Shown: one piece after another, positions 5,730-10,414 of the stretch
How positions within the stretch are numbered: the stretch's first letter is position 1
How the letters are laid out: each line of letters begins with the position of its first letter
Source: Pseudomonadota bacterium
Lineage (GTDB): Bacteria; Pseudomonadota; Alphaproteobacteria; Rickettsiales; Midichloriaceae
Reading direction: 5' to 3'
Assembly (NCBI GenBank): GCA_027621485.1
Contig: JAQCBG010000010.1
Span: 1 to 10,414 of the forward strand
DNA length: 10,414 bases
The notes under the pieces: model-generated
What the model saw: the letters and a program-made list of their open reading frames with translations, nothing else
Told to the model about the DNA's origin: nothing
Database searches by the model: none
Position numbers and translations under genes: made by a program

Positions 5730-8700
5730 TTATCTTGTCAGTACTCCTTTTTCACCTCCCTGTACAGCATTTTTCTTAATAATATCAGTATATTTCTTTT
5801 CATATTCAGATTCCACTACCTTCTCTTCCACTTTCACTTTCTCATGCTCTACAATGGCAGCATTTATACTTTGTAGATCTTTATCACCTTTTTGATAAAT
5901 TTCAGAGCCAATTTTATTTTGAGCTTTTTCTATATTGATACCTAAGTTACTAATTTCTTTTTGCATCTCTTCTTTAGAAATCTCAGTATCTTTACCAGAT
6001 ACCATTTTATAAATTCCATAAGATCCTGCCGCAACAGCAAGCGCAGGAAGAGCTGGACTCATTACAGTCGCAGCGCTACTTACGGCAGTAAGCGCAACGC
6101 CTCCAAGTTGTCCAGCAAAACCTAAAGCTGCATTACTTAGATCTTTTTCTTGAGCATAAAAACCTCCTGCAAATACTCCAAGACGAGTTGTGGTTGATGC
6201 GGTATTTATAATTTTATTTTTTACATCTTGCTTAGATACTCCAAATAAATCTGCGATTTTTCCAATTCCAGCATTTACAATATTTTTCATTGTATAATTT
6301 TGCTTCTCTTCTTTTGGAAAAATCTCTCCCTTGGATGCTCCTCGTAGCATCTTTGCATCTTCTTGCATATATTTTATATTATCTTTACTTGTTTCTATAC
6401 CAACTTTTAAAGAATCATAAGATTTGATATATTCAAGATGCTTCTTTGAATCTACATTTATTGCATTACCCTTTAATTCAATTTTTTGAAATTCATTTAA
6501 TATTTTTGTTGCTGCAATTGTATTTTGAGGATTTGCCAATATTTCGGATTTTTCAATTTGCTGCAATACATTTAGCACTACTTTATTTTCTTTCCCTTCT
6601 TTGTTATGCAAAATACCTGCTGCAATTTTTGGATCCACTTTTAGAAAATTAGCAATAGATGGAACTTTATTTTCAAGGCCTTCTTTAATTACATCAAATT
6701 TATTACCATCTTGCCTCCATTCTTTGAGTGCAGGATTCATTAAATTTTTATCCGTATTTAAAATTTCTTTTTGTATCTTGCTTAATGCACTTTTTGTCCA
6801 AGGAAGATAATAATCCTTTTTTGCTTCTTCTATAGCACCGTATTGAGCAACTAACTTCTGATGATACTCGTATCTTTGCTCATTATTAAATTTCCCTGCA
6901 TTTATAGCATCATTTAATTGCACTGCTGTAAAAATACCATCTTTGACAGTTTTTGAATCATAACTTGCGTTATGTACTAGTTGATTTTGCAATGCAGACC
7001 CAGATATTACATTTCCAAGCGTGTCAACGTGGTAGTTTCCAATCATGCAATTTTTACTTATATCCATTTGATTTTCACTGAGAAATTCTCTTATCTTATC
7101 ATGCACCACGCCAGATGCTTCTTGAGATATAATATTTGCTGTTTGAGCACTATTTAAAACAGATGCAATCTTACTTGTGCCAGGAGCAAAATAAGAAACT
7201 AATTTACTAATTCCAGTATAAAAACAAATTTTTAAAAGCGCACTCACCATTCTTGTCTTAATGCTCTTTCCCTGTTTACTCTCTATAACTGGATCTGCCC
7301 CGCGATCTATTAAAGCCTTTAAAATAGATTGATCTCCCTTCCAAACCTTCTGATCTTTTTGACTTGAAACTCGCTCTTCTTTTTGTATATGTTGATGCGC
7401 AGCAACAGTAAATGCAGTTATTCCATCTTGATTTTTTAAATTAATCTGAATTCTTTTATCTTGAATAAGATTTTCAATAATACTCTTATCTCCAATCTTA
7501 CATGCAATCATTAAAGCAGTATTTCCATTTGCATCTTGCGCATTGATATTTATATCCGGCCTTTTAAGAAGCATCTTTACTTTTTCTACATCTCCGCTAA
7601 ATGTAGCGGCCATAAGGCCAGATACGCCATTCTTGTCTTGAGCATTTACATCAAAAGAAGCTTTCTTTAAAAGATCCTCTAATATCTTTGAGCTTTCTTT
7701 TTTCTCTGATGAAGCAAGAGTTCCAATAACAGTATTTCCAAAATGCTCACTTCTAACTTTAGATAAATCATCTACAGAGATTTCGCTCTGAAAATGAGCC
7801 ATTTGAATTAAATGCGGGTTGCAACTAGTATAAGCTGCAATGATCGCATTTTCATCATGTTTTGAAATACTTGTACCAATACTTGTTATTTTTTCTACAA
7901 CTTCATCATTTCCAGAAGCTATTGCATAATGCAGCGCAGTATTTCCAAATTTATCCCTACCATTGATAATTTCTTTTTTATTATGTTTTGCCATAAGATC
8001 AAGGATCTCCACCTGCTCTTTACTAGAAAAACCACCTTCTTTTTGAGAAACTTGAGAAAAGATCATCATTGCTGCAGTTTGCTCAGATTTATTTTTTGAA
8101 TCCACTTTATTTAAACCAGATTCAATTAATATTCTTGCAGATTCTAAATCACTATTTGAAATAGCTAACATCAAAAGATTATTACCAAGCTCATCGCTCT
8201 TTTGCAGTTCATCTTTATGTTTTTCACATACAATTTTTACTAATTGCGCCTTTGTTTCCTTATCTATATAAGGAGAATTATAAAGTGCATTAATTATTGG
8301 AATCTCTTTTTTACTTTCTGGCACACTGATTCTATCATCATCAAGAAGTATCATAATAGATTCAACGTTTTTTTCTATTGTAACTATATCTGGCTTTTCT
8401 TTTGAAGACTCATTTAAAACATTTTCTATCAGAATAGAGACTGGAGAGATAGATTTGCTAGTATCAGATTCTTCAATCATGCCAATATTTGGATTAAAAT
8501 CCTCATCAAAACTCAGTACATAATTTAAAAGATCATTGTTGCCACTTAAACAAATATCAACAAAAAGAGAATAGTTATAAATTTTACCATTTAGCTCTTT
8601 TCTCTGATGATTAGTGCGCATAATGTCTTCTATATTCTTTTTAATAAGATCTGAGACAGCATTTTTTGTATTGCCATATTTAGATACATCAAGACCACTT

Positions 8701-10414
8701 TTGCTACGTATTTCGGATCGCTTCATATCTTCTTGAATCGAAAGAAATTGCATTGCATCTTTTATTAGATCTTCTTGTTTTCCAAATTCCTTGTTATTTG
8801 TTATCTTACTCAGTAATTTAGAATTTCCGCTCATGCATGCAAGCATTATATGTGGATTTATCTTGAAGTGCATTTTATTACTTTTCATCCACTCTTCTGC
8901 TGCTTTATTCTCTTCTTTAAAAGAAAAATTATCGCTATCTATAAGAATTTCCGCAATTCTTGTAGAGTCCTTAGAAGAAGATGTCAGCGCCTGCATTAGA
9001 GGAGTTAAGCCCGTGATTTTAGATGGAGCATTTAGTTGAATTTCTCCTTTTTTTACCACTCCTCTACTAACTAATAACTCTACTGTACCAATTTCACCGC
9101 TTTTTATAAAATTTTCTAAAAGATTTAATCTATCACTTGAATCAATTTTACCATTATAGGTTTTTAAGAGCGCAGAGAATGCGGAATGCTTATTTTCTTT
9201 ATGTAATTTTGTTAAAGAGGCATCTATCTCTATTTCACCTGCGTTAGAAATAGATGGATTGGAAAAAAGCCACATCATCTTATCTCCTGCATTTTGCTCT
9301 ACTAAAGATGTAAGTAATTGCTTAGTAAATTTATCTGGCATCTTAGAGCCCTCACACTTTGGAGCAATAGCACCAACTATTTTTGTAAAATCTGCATTAT
9401 TTTCAATTTTAGCAATATGATTAATATATTGTTTCCAATTTTTTTCATTATCTTTATTTAATGTAAAATTACCTTTTTGAATAAAATCCGATGCAGTTGA
9501 TATCATTCCTTTTGCAACAAGTTTTTCAATAGGGTCTATTTCTTTTGTATTTTCTCCATATATCCAACCCTTTTCTTGGAATTTCATTTTTTGCTCTGTA
9601 TTTACTTTTCCAAGAGAAACAAGATCTTGTACTATTTCAGATGCAACAGCCTCTAGCTTTGTGTCTGAAATAGAATTTAAAAGTACAATAAAATCCTCAT
9701 TTGCTATTTGCCCTTTAATATCTTCTTTTTTTGCTATTTTATGCTTTAGTAACAACGATATGTTCTCCAAATTTTTTACTTTAATGTCACTTTCTTTGTC
9801 ATTTTTAAGTTTTGCAATTTCACTTTCTATAATTTTATCTAATTTCTCTCCTCTAAATATTTGCTTATCATTTGCATCTTGCATCAAAAGAACTGGCAAT
9901 GTCTTACTAAGATTTGGCATTTTTGCAGCAGAATCTACAATATATTCCATCTGCTCGTTGGAAAAACGCTCCACTATCTGATCTACAGCAAGTACACTTG
10001 AAATAAAGCTTGCTAATTTCTCGTAATCTGGTTTTTTAAGTTCAAGCTCATGCTGAATCAATGTCACCAGATCTTGTGGTGTAATCGCTCTATCATTTTC
10101 ATTATCACGCTTTATTTCTCTCTCAATGAGCGCATCTAATATTTTTGTAACATCTTCTATTTTTTCATAAGAAAAAGCCCATTCTAATGGAGATTTTTTT
10201 TCATTGAAAGCATCACCCCTAAGTATTGCGGAATACTCTGCCATGATCAGCGCCAAAGTTAAATCTTGTGCTGCGCAAGCAATATCAAATAATGTACCAT
10301 CTTTACTCTGAATAGATGCGCCAGCATTAAGTAATATTTTCATTGCCTCTTCATTTCTTTCTTGAAATGCCAGATCAAGCGATGCATTTATATCAAATTT
10401 ATCCTTGAATCCAT
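5730..10414 (-). CDS. Giant ankyrin-repeat protein, N-terminus outside window
   Basis: At least 1560 codons, ending TAA 5732-5730. The frame stays open through the right edge: 23 further codons precede the ATG at 10343 and themselves encode ankyrin-like sequence (ASLDLAFQERNEEAMKILL), so 10343 is not the true start. Numbering from that ATG, residues 1-700 are mostly helical and charged with scattered degenerate ankyrin units (for example near 448, GLTPLMQAL). Clearer repeats lie at about 712-1024, including GNTALHYAIASG (800-811) and AQDANGNTALMIACKIGD (935-952). Residues 1030-1537 lack ankyrin features; they contain a hydrophobic patch (1033-1052), an Ala/Gly-rich putative membrane hairpin (1405-1448) and a highly charged tail with a basic end (KGVLTR). 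Ankyrin proteins mediate protein binding, and in intracellular bacteria many are secreted effectors; that role here is inference. No enzymatic motif was recognised. recR follows after 20 nt. Confidence 0.93.
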   Translation of the reverse strand, partial: GFKDKFDINASLDLAFQERNEEAMKILLNAGASIQSKDGTLFDIACAAQDLTLALIMAEYSAILRGDAFNEKKSPLEWAFSYEKIEDVTKILDALIEREIKRDNENDRAITPQDLVTLIQHELELKKPDYEKLASFISSVLAVDQIVERFSNEQMEYIVDSAAKMPNLSKTLPVLLMQDANDKQIFRGEKLDKIIESEIAKLKNDKESDIKVKNLENISLLLKHKIAKKEDIKGQIANEDFIVLLNSISDTKLEAVASEIVQDLVSLGKVNTEQKMKFQEKGWIYGENTKEIDPIEKLVAKGMISTASDFIQKGNFTLNKDNEKNWKQYINHIAKIENNADFTKIVGAIAPKCEGSKMPDKFTKQLLTSLVEQNAGDKMMWLFSNPSISNAGEIEIDASLTKLHKENKHSAFSALLKTYNGKIDSSDRLNLLENFIKSGEIGTVELLVSRGVVKKGEIQLNAPSKITGLTPLMQALTSSSKDSTRIAEILIDSDNFSFKEENKAAEEWMKSNKMHFKINPHIMLACMSGNSKLLSKITNNKEFGKQEDLIKDAMQFLSIQEDMKRSEIRSKSGLDVSKYGNTKNAVSDLIKKNIEDIMRTNHQRKELNGKIYNYSLFVDICLSGNNDLLNYVLSFDEDFNPNIGMIEESDTSKSISPVSILIENVLNESSKEKPDIVTIEKNVESIMILLDDDRISVPESKKEIPIINALYNSPYIDKETKAQLVKIVCEKHKDELQKSDELGNNLLMLAISNSDLESARILIESGLNKVDSKNKSEQTAAMMIFSQVSQKEGGFSSKEQVEILDLMAKHNKKEIINGRDKFGNTALHYAIASGNDEVVEKITSIGTSISKHDENAIIAAYTSCNPHLIQMAHFQSEISVDDLSKVRSEHFGNTVIGTLASSEKKESSKILEDLLKKASFDVNAQDKNGVSGLMAATFSGDVEKVKMLLKRPDININAQDANGNTALMIACKIGDKSIIENLIQDKRIQINLKNQDGITAFTVAAHQHIQKEERVSSQKDQKVWKGDQSILKALIDRGADPVIESKQGKSIKTRMVSALLKICFYTGISKLVSYFAPGTSKIASVLNSAQTANIISQEASGVVHDKIREFLSENQMDISKNCMIGNYHVDTLGNVISGSALQNQLVHNASYDSKTVKDGIFTAVQLNDAINAGKFNNEQRYEYHQKLVAQYGAIEEAKKDYYLPWTKSALSKIQKEILNTDKNLMNPALKEWRQDGNKFDVIKEGLENKVPSIANFLKVDPKIAAGILHNKEGKENKVVLNVLQQIEKSEILANPQNTIAATKILNEFQKIELKGNAINVDSKKHLEYIKSYDSLKVGIETSKDNIKYMQEDAKMLRGASKGEIFPKEEKQNYTMKNIVNAGIGKIADLFGVSKQDVKNKIINTASTTTRLGVFAGGFYAQEKDLSNAALGFAGQLGGVALTAVSSAATVMSPALPALAVAAGSYGIYKMVSGKDTEISKEEMQKEISNLGINIEKAQNKIGSEIYQKGDKDLQSINAAIVEHEKVKVEEKVVESEYEKKYTDIIKKNAVQGGEKGVLTR
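6000..6131 (-). other. Putative Ala/Gly-rich membrane hairpin of the ankyrin protein
   Basis: Codes for residues 1405-1448. Two hydrophobic small-residue segments (about 1405-1428 and 1431-1448) flank an S-P-A-L-P turn, with no charged residue until K1446. In an otherwise highly charged protein this is the best candidate for membrane insertion. A soluble, buried helical pair is the alternative. Confidence 0.6.
7272..8210 (-). repeat. Cluster of recognisable ankyrin repeats
   Basis: Codes for residues about 712-1024 (numbered from ATG 10343). Units are seen at LGNNLLMLAISNSDLESARI, FGNTALHYAIASGNDEVVEK, NGVSGLMAATFSGDVEKVKM, NGNTALMIACKIGDKSIIEN, DGITAFTVAAHQH and SILKALIDRGADP. They show the G-x-T-A/P-L-x-x-A helix pattern. 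The second, third and fourth are closest to consensus; spacing is irregular, with longer inserts in several. Confidence 0.85.

Overview
The window is a compact, AT-rich, one-strand (minus) gene block. I read it as the chromosome of an alphaproteobacterial intracellular symbiont or parasite, most likely Rickettsiales-like. This rests on the low GC, an alphaproteobacterial type of Fur (HHDH followed by DIES, without the usual zinc-binding CxxC), scattered housekeeping genes outside their classical operons, and a giant ankyrin-repeat protein of the kind such bacteria use towards eukaryotic hosts. The taxonomic call is an inference; no rRNA or other marker is present.

In transcription order (right to left) the window holds: (1) a very large ankyrin-repeat ORF whose 5' end lies beyond the right edge (5730-10414; at least 1560 codons visible), ending in a roughly 500-residue non-ankyrin region with an Ala/Gly-rich putative membrane hairpin; (2) recR (recombination mediator), 20 nt downstream of it; (3) a 193-nt non-coding gap, the only sizeable one; (4) ftsZ (division tubulin); (5) asd (aspartate-semialdehyde dehydrogenase, lysine/DAP pathway); (6) a secreted pentapeptide-repeat protein with 63 consecutive pentapeptides in unbroken register; (7) fur (iron-responsive regulator); and (8) truA (tRNA pseudouridine synthase), which overlaps fur by 4 nt and carries a frameshift just before its catalytic RTD motif. 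About 107 bases of unassigned sequence remain at the left edge.

ftsZ-asd-pentapeptide-fur-truA have gaps of 23, 49 and 15 nt and a final 4-nt overlap, so they could be one transcript starting in the 193-nt gap. FtsZ and Asd both serve the cell wall and division; RecR, Fur and TruA are general housekeeping. The two repeat proteins are the accessory and most lineage-specific parts. I see no insertion sequence, CRISPR array, tRNA or rRNA. The points most worth a second look are the truA frameshift, the long pentapeptide solenoid, and the C-terminal region of the ankyrin protein.
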